Made by a program: the position numbers and the translations under genes
Notes under the pieces: model-generated
Database searches by the model: none
Told to the model about the DNA's origin: nothing
Seen by the model: the letters and a program-made list of their open reading frames with translations, nothing else
In this document: positions 1 to 5,897 of the stretch, in pieces
Position numbering within the stretch: position 1 is the first letter of the stretch
Layout of the letters: every line of letters starts with the position of its first letter
Source of the DNA: Verrucomicrobiota bacterium
GTDB taxonomy: Bacteria; Verrucomicrobiota; Verrucomicrobiia; Chthoniobacterales; JAFAMB01
DNA length: 12,623 bases
Assembly: GCA_019241095.1 (NCBI GenBank)
Contig: JAFAXJ010000453.1
Location: 1 to 12,623 of the forward strand
Direction of reading: 5' to 3'

Positions 1-251
1 ACAATTCCAGCAACTCCACGAGCGATGGCGTCCTGAGCGTTTTTCAGCTGAGTTTGGGCATCGTTATGACTATCGAATGCCTGGAAACCATATCCTTCTT
101 GCTTCGCCACGTTCGCGACGCCTTCTGACAAATAGCGCCAAAATGGCAAATCAAGGCCCGGGGTGAGATACACAATATCCTTAGCTTGAGCAACCAACTG
201 AAAAGCGAGCGCTAAAACAACCAAGACAGCAGACAAAGTTTTTCTTTTCAT
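1..251 (-). CDS. Periplasmic sugar-binding protein of an ABC transporter (N-terminal part)
   Basis: This is the first 83 codons of a gene that leaves the window at its left edge. The ATG at 251 opens a classic signal peptide: MKRK, a hydrophobic core, then an A-Q-A cleavage site near residue 23. The mature part starts with DIVYLTPG and continues DLPFWRYLSEGVANVAKQEG, then FDSHNDAQTQLKNAQDAIARG. This is the first beta-alpha-beta unit of the Peripla_BP_4 / ribose-binding (RbsB-like) family. Such proteins bind a sugar or related small solute in the periplasm and deliver it to an ABC importer. The substrate cannot be read from this part. No clear Shine-Dalgarno is seen before the ATG. An inverted repeat lies 27-44 bases upstream. 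Genes for the permease and ATPase, if present, would lie beyond the left edge. Confidence 0.8.
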   Translation of the reverse strand, partial: MKRKTLSAVLVVLALAFQLVAQAKDIVYLTPGLDLPFWRYLSEGVANVAKQEGYGFQAFDSHNDAQTQLKNAQDAIARGVAGI

Positions 252-741
252 GTTTCAAAGGGGGGAGGATCAGACAGTGCGAATATACATTCGCATACCG
301 GGGAATGGAGGAAAAAGTTGACCTTTCTGGCGAGCAAGGCTCTTTAGCGTAAGGCTTCTCGGGAACTTCGAAGGCGTGCAAGGATCGATCAGCGAATCAA
401 CGTCTCCTTCGGGGAAAAACGCCAGGAAAGACCTTGATGTTTGTCGGGCCTGGAGTCCAATCAACCGGCTGGAGCGCAGACGCCAGAATCATACCGCCAA
501 TCAGCTCAAAACGCGGACTCCCTTCCGGAACGCTCCGGTAGTCCACGACGTACAAAGCTCTGGTTTGCGCCCAAGCCGGAGAATTGGTACTGCTGGAGCA
601 CCAAAATTCAAGGTTCCAAGTAGTGCGCTTTGCTGAGTCCGCCAACCCGATCCGATGTGCGAGTCCTTCAAACAGCCGAAGGCCAGGACAGAAGCTTGGA
701 ATAAATCCGTGCTGGTAAACTCATGCTATGACTTGGTCTTT
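252..741. other. Gene-poor region between divergent genes, with a possible decayed reading frame
   Basis: No intact gene could be supported here. The left end holds the inverted repeat and presumably the promoter of the minus-strand sugar-binding gene; the right end should hold the promoter of the plus-strand peroxiredoxin-like gene. On the minus strand, a frame open from about 720 down to 395 gives a natural-looking protein composition (for example YVVDYRSVPEG and PRFELIGGMILAS). It has no good start and ends at a TGA. A second frame continues the minus strand to 270 after a possible shift near 400-415. No family was recognised. Confidence 0.35.
278..295. promoter_or_regulatory. Perfect 7-4-7 inverted repeat, candidate operator
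   Basis: TGCGAAT, a four-base spacer ATAC, then ATTCGCA: the two 7-base arms are exactly complementary. The site ends 27 bases before the start codon of the sugar-binding protein gene, where a repressor operator would sit. LacI- and GntR-family regulators of sugar transporters use palindromes of this size, but no regulator gene is in view and the match to a known operator is not established. It could also form a short hairpin in the mRNA leader. Confidence 0.4.
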
Positions 742-1422
742 ATGGAAAATAGCGCTGAAATCAGATCCACCAACTCGAGGTTCAAATGGCTCCTGTTCGT
801 TGCAGTTATGCCACTATGGAATTGCAACAACAGTTTAGCTGAAAATGCCGAATCGATTGCTGCCTCCGCGAAAGATGCGCAACCAATTCAAGTGGGCGTT
901 CCGGCTCCGAACGCGCATCTACGAAACATGAAAAACGAAGAGACCAGCCTCCGTGAGGTGATTGCCGGTAAACCGACCGTGCTAATTTTCTATCGAGGCT
1001 CGTGGTGCCCGTATTGTAACGCACATCTTTCAGGTTTGCTCACAATCGAAGGAGACTTGCTGCGTTTAGGTTATCAAATTGTAGCGATCAGCCCTGATCG
1101 CGTTGAAGAATTAAATCAAGCGTCCGACACAGATCACTTGAACTACCAATTATTTTCCGACGAGGAAACAGAGGCAATGAGAGGATTTGGGGTTGCATAC
1201 CGTGTTGACCACATGACGATGTCAGCCCTCAAACGACACAATGTGGACCTGGAAAAGTCTTCCGGTCGAACAGATCACATTTTGCCGGTGCCCTCTGTCT
1301 TTATCTTGGATCGATCCGGAAAAGTCGTGTTTGTTCATGCAAATGCCGATTACAAAATCCGTATGAAAGGCTCGGACGTATTGTCGGCGGCCAAAGCTTC
1401 GGAAGAGGCTGGACCCCCTTAA
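742..1422 (+). CDS. Exported peroxiredoxin-like (AhpC/TSA, PRX-like) protein
   Basis: The 226-residue product has a hydrophobic export segment near residues 15-27, followed by a redoxin domain to the end. The domain begins at IQVGVPAPNAHLRN. It carries FYRGSWCPYCNAHL, with the cysteines at residues 89 and 92, the fused peroxidatic/CXXC position of PRX-like AhpC/TSA proteins. The later VPSVFILDRSGKVVFVHAN is the thioredoxin-fold cis-Pro and strand region. Such proteins reduce peroxides or act as thiol oxidoreductases, here probably in the periplasm or at the membrane. An in-frame ATG at 655 would add 29 residues. The ATG at 742 was preferred because it places the hydrophobic segment close to the N terminus; neither has a strong ribosome binding site. 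It lies 80 bases upstream of msrP on the same strand, which fits a shared oxidative-stress role. The actual substrate is unknown. Confidence 0.85.
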   Translation: MENSAEIRSTNSRFKWLLFVAVMPLWNCNNSLAENAESIAASAKDAQPIQVGVPAPNAHLRNMKNEETSLREVIAGKPTVLIFYRGSWCPYCNAHLSGLLTIEGDLLRLGYQIVAISPDRVEELNQASDTDHLNYQLFSDEETEAMRGFGVAYRVDHMTMSALKRHNVDLEKSSGRTDHILPVPSVFILDRSGKVVFVHANADYKIRMKGSDVLSAAKASEEAGPP

Positions 1423-1502
1423 CTGACTGCCTCAGATAATCAGCAATTTTCTTTGTGCAAAACAGTTTGCCAGCCTTTCGTAAAGAGCTCACACCATCCT
1501 TC

Positions 1503-2465
1503 ATGTATATCCACAAAAAACCCTCCTGGTACTTGCCAGATTCGGGCGTGACCCCGCAGGCAGCTTATCTGGGCAGGCGCAAATTCTTAAGGACCCTTGG
1601 CATGGGTGCAGCAGCAACGGCCTTCACGCGGGTGCCCGGCATTTCCGCCACAGCGGGTTTTCCAGACACCCTGAACCCTTCATTCAAGCTTTCGGCAGTA
1701 AAACTGACGCCTTACGACCTGATCACCACTTACAACAATTTTTACGAATGGGGCTTGTCGAAGGACGAGCCCAGCAAACTCTCAAATCAAGGCTGGAAAA
1801 CTGATCCTTGGACAATCGAGATTGGCGGTCTTTGCGCGAACCCGGCTAAATTCGCTGTGAACGATTTGATCAAAGCGGTGGGCGGCATAGAGCAACGGAA
1901 CTATCGGCATCGGTGCGTCGAAGCCTGGTCGATGGTTGTGCCTTGGGACGGATTTCCGCTTGCGAAGCTTGTCACCTTATCGTCGCCAAAACCTGAAGCT
2001 AAATACGTTCAGTTCACTTCCTTCCTGGATCCAAAAATTTGCCCTGCCCAACGTTCGAATGATTTCGCCTGGCCCTTTACCGAAGGTTTGATGCTGGACG
2101 AAGCGATGAACGAATTAGCATTCCTGGCAACAGGGATCTATGGCAAACCCCTCCTCAACCAGAACGGCGCGCCCATTCGGCTGGTCGTACCATGGAAATA
2201 TGGCTTCAAAGGCGCCAAATCGATTGTTCGTATCGATTTCGTCGCGACCCAACCAAAAACATTGTGGAACCAGTATGCTCCGGACGAATATGGGTTCCTT
2301 GCTAATGTAAACCCGGAAGTTGATCACCCGCGCTGGAGCCAGAGAAGTGAGAGAGTCATAGGTGGCGGATTTTTTTCCAGCCGGCAGCCGACACTCAAAT
2401 TCAATGGGTACGAAAAGGAAGTCGCTGCATTGTATGCGGGAATAGATTTGCGCAAAAACTTCTGA
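1503..2465 (+). CDS. msrP: Protein-methionine-sulfoxide reductase catalytic subunit MsrP
   Basis: MsrP (YedY) is a periplasmic molybdopterin enzyme that reduces methionine sulfoxide in oxidised envelope proteins, using electrons from the membrane partner MsrQ. The product is 320 residues, close to the family length. A twin-arginine signal (RRKFLRTLG, residues 25-33) directs folded export through Tat. The sulfite-oxidase-type molybdopterin fold includes YNNFYEWGL, KTDPWTIEIGG and RHRCVEAWSMVVPWDGFPL; Cys138 in the last is the molybdenum ligand. Further family signatures are NGAPIRLVVPWKYGFKGAKS, APDEYGF and NPEVDHPRWSQ, and the C terminus KNF resembles the enterobacterial ENF. A start 16 codons earlier (1455) is possible, but ATG 1503 places the Tat motif as in homologues. 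msrQ begins four bases after the stop. No key residue appears missing. Confidence 0.97.
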   Translation: MYIHKKPSWYLPDSGVTPQAAYLGRRKFLRTLGMGAAATAFTRVPGISATAGFPDTLNPSFKLSAVKLTPYDLITTYNNFYEWGLSKDEPSKLSNQGWKTDPWTIEIGGLCANPAKFAVNDLIKAVGGIEQRNYRHRCVEAWSMVVPWDGFPLAKLVTLSSPKPEAKYVQFTSFLDPKICPAQRSNDFAWPFTEGLMLDEAMNELAFLATGIYGKPLLNQNGAPIRLVVPWKYGFKGAKSIVRIDFVATQPKTLWNQYAPDEYGFLANVNPEVDHPRWSQRSERVIGGGFFSSRQPTLKFNGYEKEVAALYAGIDLRKNF

Positions 2466-2469
2466 TCTG

Positions 2470-3126
2470 ATGATGAAAACGATTGCGGCAATCATCGGTC
2501 ACAAAGCATTTGCGCTTTCGGTGATCATCGGGATTGGCGTATGGCTACTGATCGTTCCGGCATTCACTGGCGGGCTCGGGGCCGATCCTTTGGACAGGCT
2601 CTTGCATGTGAGCGGCGAGATCGCGATCTGGACACTTGCTGCTGTACTCTCCTTAACTCCCTTGAGGGTTCTGTTTCCTAAGTCCCGCATTGTTAATGCA
2701 TTGAACCGTCATAGACGGTATATCGGGGTATCCTCATGCATCTATGCTTTGGTCCATTTCTCCTGTCATCTGCTTTATCAGGGTGATTGGGATGATTTGC
2801 TGGCAAGTTTTTCCAAACCATTCATTTGGCTTGGAGCTTCCGGGCTACTAATCCTGGTCGTGCTAGCGATAACCAGCAATAACTGGACGGTTCGTAAGCT
2901 TGGTGGCAGAAATTGGAAACTGTTGCATCGTCTCGCCTATCTGGCAGCAGCCATTCTTATCTACCATCAATCGATAGCAGGCAAAGGTCACTGGTACATT
3001 GCGCGATGGCTGCTTTTTGCATTGCTCAGTTTAGAGCTAGCCCGCTTGGTAAAGACGCAAATTACAAAAAAGAATCCGAGAACTGCTGTAACGACTGGAA
3101 GCCGGCAGGAAATAAAGAGTACTTGA
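2470..3126 (+). CDS. msrQ: MsrQ, haem-binding membrane subunit of the MsrPQ system
   Basis: The 218-residue integral membrane protein belongs to the ferric-reductase-like transmembrane family. It passes electrons from the quinone pool or a cytoplasmic flavin reductase to MsrP across the inner membrane. Six hydrophobic segments lie near residues 13-31, 49-66, 84-104, 117-135, 152-168 and 176-193. Likely haem-ligand histidines are His96 (RRYIGV...YALVH), His153 (WKLLHRLAYL) and His166 (IYHQ), at spacings like those of E. coli YedZ. The start codon lies four bases after the msrP stop, so the two are surely co-transcribed and probably translationally coupled. A second ATG follows immediately and could be the true start. 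The tail after residue 195 is basic and probably cytoplasmic. No separate regulator (such as a two-component pair) is visible. Confidence 0.95.
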   Translation: MMKTIAAIIGHKAFALSVIIGIGVWLLIVPAFTGGLGADPLDRLLHVSGEIAIWTLAAVLSLTPLRVLFPKSRIVNALNRHRRYIGVSSCIYALVHFSCHLLYQGDWDDLLASFSKPFIWLGASGLLILVVLAITSNNWTVRKLGGRNWKLLHRLAYLAAAILIYHQSIAGKGHWYIARWLLFALLSLELARLVKTQITKKNPRTAVTTGSRQEIKST

Positions 3127-3189
3127 TTCAAACACGGGGTTTCCGACGCGAAATGCCGCTCTTTATGGACCCAGGTTTCCAGAGTTGAC

Positions 3190-3220
3190 CCGAAAGCAGC
3201 CGCTTCTGCGGCCAGTTCGG
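3190..3220. terminator. Hairpin between convergent genes, possible terminator
   Basis: An outer stem CCGAA/TTCGG (3190-3194 with 3216-3220) encloses an inner stem GCCGC/GCGGC (3199-3203 with 3208-3212) with a TTCT loop. It sits between the end of msrQ and the end of the convergent methionine-rich gene, where a two-way terminator is expected. Neither side has a clean run of Ts, so intrinsic termination is not certain. Confidence 0.4.
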
Positions 3221-3224
3221 AAAA

Positions 3225-3824
3225 TTAAGCCCCCGGAGCAAGCTTGTAGCCACAACTACCGCAAAATCGATCTGCAGAGCCGGCGGGTTTTCCGCATTGG
3301 GTGCAATAGCGCTGACTATGGCCTGTAGCTTGGGATGATAGACTCATATCTCCCATGACCATATGCATATTTCCCATGCGCATTTCCATCGGCCGCATAC
3401 CTTCCAACGGTTTAAGCGGTTGCATTGGCTTCATCGGCTCCATGGGAGCCATCGGTTTCATCGGGGCCATTTTCTCCGTCCGGAGGTTTGATTCTTTCAT
3501 GGGAATTTTTTCGGCATCTGTAAGATTTGGCTCCAGATCAAGATGTTGTATCTGACCCCCGGAAATTCGAATGAAATAGGGACCGTTGTCTAGTTGCAAC
3601 CTCAAGATCAGCTGACCTTGTGTACGAAACAATTCAGGAGGTTGTTTCCACTTTCCAGTCGCGAACTTGCTGGACTGGCTTTGCTGCTGGCCCTCGTTGC
3701 CGCTGCCCACCATGACGGAAGTATTGGCATCATCATTTTCAGCAACGAGTCGTTGCCCATTATCTAGTTCGGAAGAATAGGTCATCGGATAAACTCTTTG
3801 AGTTGCTAGGTCGTATGGCATCAT
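3225..3824 (-). CDS. Methionine-rich protein with C-terminal zinc ribbon, function unknown
   Basis: The family was not recognised. The 199-residue product has three visible parts. Residues 1-107 are a polar, Gln/Asn-rich region followed by a likely small beta domain (FRTQGQLILRLQLDNG, FIRISGGQIQHLDLEP). Residues 109-160 contain 15 methionines. Six of these (119, 122, 125, 128, 131, 134) fall exactly every third residue in Pro-Met-x repeats, and eight more cluster in 143-160, partly alternating (MEMRMGNMHMVM). The C terminus holds CTQC (174/177) and CGSC (188/191), a rubredoxin-knuckle zinc ribbon. No signal peptide is seen, so a cytoplasmic location is likely. Starts at residue 2 or 14 are also possible, and no ribosome binding site decides between them. 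Its 3' end faces msrQ. Possible roles are metal binding or a reversible methionine-oxidation target, both inferred. Confidence 0.75.
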   Translation of the reverse strand: MMPYDLATQRVYPMTYSSELDNGQRLVAENDDANTSVMVGSGNEGQQQSQSSKFATGKWKQPPELFRTQGQLILRLQLDNGPYFIRISGGQIQHLDLEPNLTDAEKIPMKESNLRTEKMAPMKPMAPMEPMKPMQPLKPLEGMRPMEMRMGNMHMVMGDMSLSSQATGHSQRYCTQCGKPAGSADRFCGSCGYKLAPGA

Positions 3825-4006
3825 GGATCAGTTAAGACCGTCTCGTCAACTGGTCGACCCATCTGAATTCCACACAGAGAAGGTCAGTGCGCCGAATCAC
3901 AGCTTTTTTCGGAGACATCAGCCAACAGATGAGCCACTCGCAGTGTCGACGCTTGTGCCCTCTATGTTTTTCAGCTTTGGCATTTTACCTTACCCACATG
4001 TCCGTT

Positions 4007-4477
4007 TCAGGCCGTATTCCAAAGGCGTGGATCAAAGCCTATTTTTACTCCGTCGCTAATTGCCACCTTGTGGAAGTGAGCGTGACGGGGATTTAGGACG
4101 AAATTGCGCTCGATTCGGATGACAGCGCTTGGCACTGAAAGGATTGCAGAACGCTCTTGCAGAAACCATTCCTCGCCGAAAGCCTGAGCGGCCGTGATCG
4201 AACCGTCCTGTCTAAGCCCGGTCAGCCAATCAGAAGGTGGAGTTTCGACTAGCTCCACAAGTGCTTCATCGAATCCAAATTGAAAGTACACATACTGATC
4301 TTCAGGATCATAGCCGGCTTGGTTCACCCTTAACTCAAGAACGGCCAATGACAAATGTTCCGATCCGTAGATTGCCGGAATACTTTTCGGATTCCAGCGT
4401 CCCCCGAATCGCTTGGCTCCTTCGCCCTTGAATGCATCAGACGCTCGTGCCTGGCGAACCAAGCGATAGCCCACCAT
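4007..4477 (-). CDS. RES-domain toxin of an Xre-RES toxin-antitoxin pair
   Basis: RES toxins act in the cytoplasm and halt growth; characterised members degrade NAD+ or ADP-ribosylate a target. The 156-residue product is the usual size for a single RES domain. It shows the family signatures in order: GYRLVR at the N terminus, the GGRWNP turn (25-30), IYGSEHLSLAVLE (37-48, with the conserved Tyr and Glu), a late VPSAVI (Ser117), and ERNFVLNPRHAHF (123-135, with the Asn-Pro segment). The last part, KIGFDPRLW, is the typical end. The ATG at 4477 was chosen because it shares a base with the antitoxin stop (TGATG), typical of translational coupling; a TTG sits just before it. All expected catalytic positions seem intact, so the toxin is probably active if expressed alone. 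Confidence 0.93.
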   Translation of the reverse strand: MVGYRLVRQARASDAFKGEGAKRFGGRWNPKSIPAIYGSEHLSLAVLELRVNQAGYDPEDQYVYFQFGFDEALVELVETPPSDWLTGLRQDGSITAAQAFGEEWFLQERSAILSVPSAVIRIERNFVLNPRHAHFHKVAISDGVKIGFDPRLWNTA

Positions 4478-4938
4478 CAAGTGTGGACTCCATAATCAAT
4501 GCGCCCGAGCACGTCTTCTACCTGGCTTGCACCAAGGGAAGTATCGGCTCGTTGCAGTGGCGTTTCTCCCCCGAAAGCCGCAATGCGCGTGTTCATCCAG
4601 CCTCGCGCCTTCTCGGCATTACCGAAAACCTCAGCGGCACGCTGGAGAATCTTCGCCACACGTGCGAGCCGGTCGGATTCCTCGGGTTTAAGAACTCCGT
4701 TCTTTAATCGCCGGTCAAAGGTTCTGTCCGGGATTTTTAATACTCCCGCTAGTTGGCGATCGCTCATCTCGAGATTCGCGGCGACCGTTTTAAATACGTC
4801 TATCGATAGTCCTTCCCGAACGTTCCCGATTGTAACGGGACCAGGTTCGTCGCGACGCTCCCTTAAAACATCGGGTGGAGACCCCGTTTCGTGAAAGGCA
4901 CGCCTGACCCTTTTGTTCTCGCTTGCCATCTGGCGCAT
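4477..4938 (-). CDS. Xre/MbcA/ParS-type antitoxin (DUF2384 family)
   Basis: This gene encodes the partner that neutralises the RES toxin and usually represses the operon. With the start at 4938 the product has 153 residues. Residues about 46-82 form an Xre-like helix-turn-helix (DVFKTVAANLEMSDRQLAGVL, then IPDRTFDRRLKNG). Residues about 98-153 are the ParS/MbcA toxin-binding domain (LQRAAEVFG, ARGWMNT, FGGETPLQRADTSLGASQV) ending in EDVLGRIDYGVHT. The start is uncertain. ATG codons at 4938 and 4929 and a TTG at 4977 are in frame, and none has a good ribosome binding site. The N-terminal 45 residues are basic and probably flexible. The stop overlaps the toxin start by one base, giving the order antitoxin then toxin that is normal for this class. 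Confidence 0.93.
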   Translation of the reverse strand: MRQMASENKRVRRAFHETGSPPDVLRERRDEPGPVTIGNVREGLSIDVFKTVAANLEMSDRQLAGVLKIPDRTFDRRLKNGVLKPEESDRLARVAKILQRAAEVFGNAEKARGWMNTRIAAFGGETPLQRADTSLGASQVEDVLGRIDYGVHT

Positions 4939-5076
4939 AGAATAACGCCATCTCGCGACTTTTGCAACTCTTCTCAAATCAAGAATGTACCGTTACAGCC
5001 AATCAGAGCATTAAGTTTTCAGAATTTTTGTTGTTGGCGCTTGGCGGCGTAGCCGTCGCACTCACGCTCACAAGGA

Positions 5077-5211
5077 TCAAGGCCAGTTACGAATCCGCAT
5101 GAGTAAGACAACACCCCCAGCAGGGTAAGGCCATTCTCCAGGACCGCCGATACTCCCGCCACCCTGATTGCCGTCATAGAATAGTTCTCCAGCAATCGGA
5201 CCAGGTTGGCG
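5077..5211 (-). pseudogene. Possible 3' remnant of a lost gene
   Basis: In the 334-base gap between the antitoxin gene and the next plus-strand gene, the minus strand has a 44-codon open frame. It lies between a TAG at 5212-5214 and a TGA at 5077-5079. It has no plausible start but reads like a real protein end: GPIAGELFYDGNQGGGSIGG, then GEWPYPAGGVVLLMRIRNWP. No family was recognised. It may be the tail of a truncated gene, or chance. The rest of the gap (4978-5076 and 5215-5297) shows only a weak GC hairpin near 5042-5060. Confidence 0.3.
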
Positions 5212-5297
5212 CTAGAAGTAAAAACTTAATTCGTAGAACGTTGAGGAAACCTCAAAGATACGGAACCGTGTGCTCCAGTTCCTTGACCAGGGTGCCT

Positions 5298-5304
5298 GAG
5301 AGGA
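5298..5304 (+). promoter_or_regulatory. Ribosome binding site that supports a TTG start
   Basis: GAGAGGA lies seven bases before the TTG at 5312, a near-ideal position. The next in-frame ATG codons (5327 and 5333) have no comparable site, so TTG is the favoured start of the secreted protein gene downstream. Confidence 0.5.
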
Positions 5305-5311
5305 CATAAGG

Positions 5312-5863
5312 TTGGCCGAAAAATCTATGCGGATGGTTTTTGCTTGGGCCTTTCTTTTCGCGTTTCGCTCTGTTGAGGCGATGTACGCCCAAGCCGTGGC
5401 TCCTGATCAGATCAATCCACCGTTTGGTTTGCACTGGGGTGAAAACCAAAAGCAAATCACAGCCACTATGCAACACGCGGGCGCCAAAATTGCACAGAAA
5501 CACAACGTCTCCGGGCGTGAAGCCTGGACGATCGAAGGCTTGGTGCAACCGGCGTTGAAACGAGCAATTCTCTATTTCGGCACTGAAAAGACTTTGGTTG
5601 AAGTCGAGCTTCAGTATCAAGATCCTTCCTGGGACTTAGTCGCCTACGAGGAATTCCTCAAAATCGCACGCGACCGCCTTCAGGCAAGATACGGGCCGCC
5701 AACTGTCCTTGCTCGAGACAAAAGGCCGGAAGGCGATGTGATGCAGACGGTAGTCGGGTTTCAGTGGCAACAGTACGCCAGCAGTATTCAGCTTTTCTTC
5801 TACTCAGCGGAGCGCAACACCGACGCCTATCGATCGGTCAGCTTGCATTATCGTGCTGGATAG
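5312..5863 (+). CDS. Secreted protein of unknown function
   Basis: The family is not known to me. The 183-residue product begins with an export signal (about residues 6-28, MRMVFAWAFLFAF then AMYAQA before VAPDQ), so it should be periplasmic or exported. The mature protein opens with PPFGLHWGENQKQITATMQ. This resembles the short 'GLxWG...' segment found at the start of many small periplasmic orphan domains. It continues as an alternating beta-alpha sequence (ILYFGTEKTLVEVELQY, then YEEFLKIARDRLQARYGPP, then VGFQWQQYASSIQLFFYS), suggesting a compact alpha-beta fold. It has no cysteines and no evident catalytic motif. The TTG start is preferred because of the ribosome binding site before it. 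It stands alone on the plus strand and converges on the glycosyltransferase gene 34 bases away. Confidence 0.75.
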   Translation: MAEKSMRMVFAWAFLFAFRSVEAMYAQAVAPDQINPPFGLHWGENQKQITATMQHAGAKIAQKHNVSGREAWTIEGLVQPALKRAILYFGTEKTLVEVELQYQDPSWDLVAYEEFLKIARDRLQARYGPPTVLARDKRPEGDVMQTVVGFQWQQYASSIQLFFYSAERNTDAYRSVSLHYRAG

Positions 5864-5897
5864 ATCTAAAGGATGTCTGCAGAAACGGCGCGCCTCG

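Noticed and set aside
3825..4006. Short gene between the methionine-rich gene and the RES toxin gene
   Set aside because: The only candidate is a 21-codon minus-strand frame beginning MPKLKN, with no further support.
4499..4894. Plus-strand open frame of 131 codons
   Set aside because: It is antisense to the well-supported antitoxin gene and has a shadow-like Ser/Arg-rich composition.
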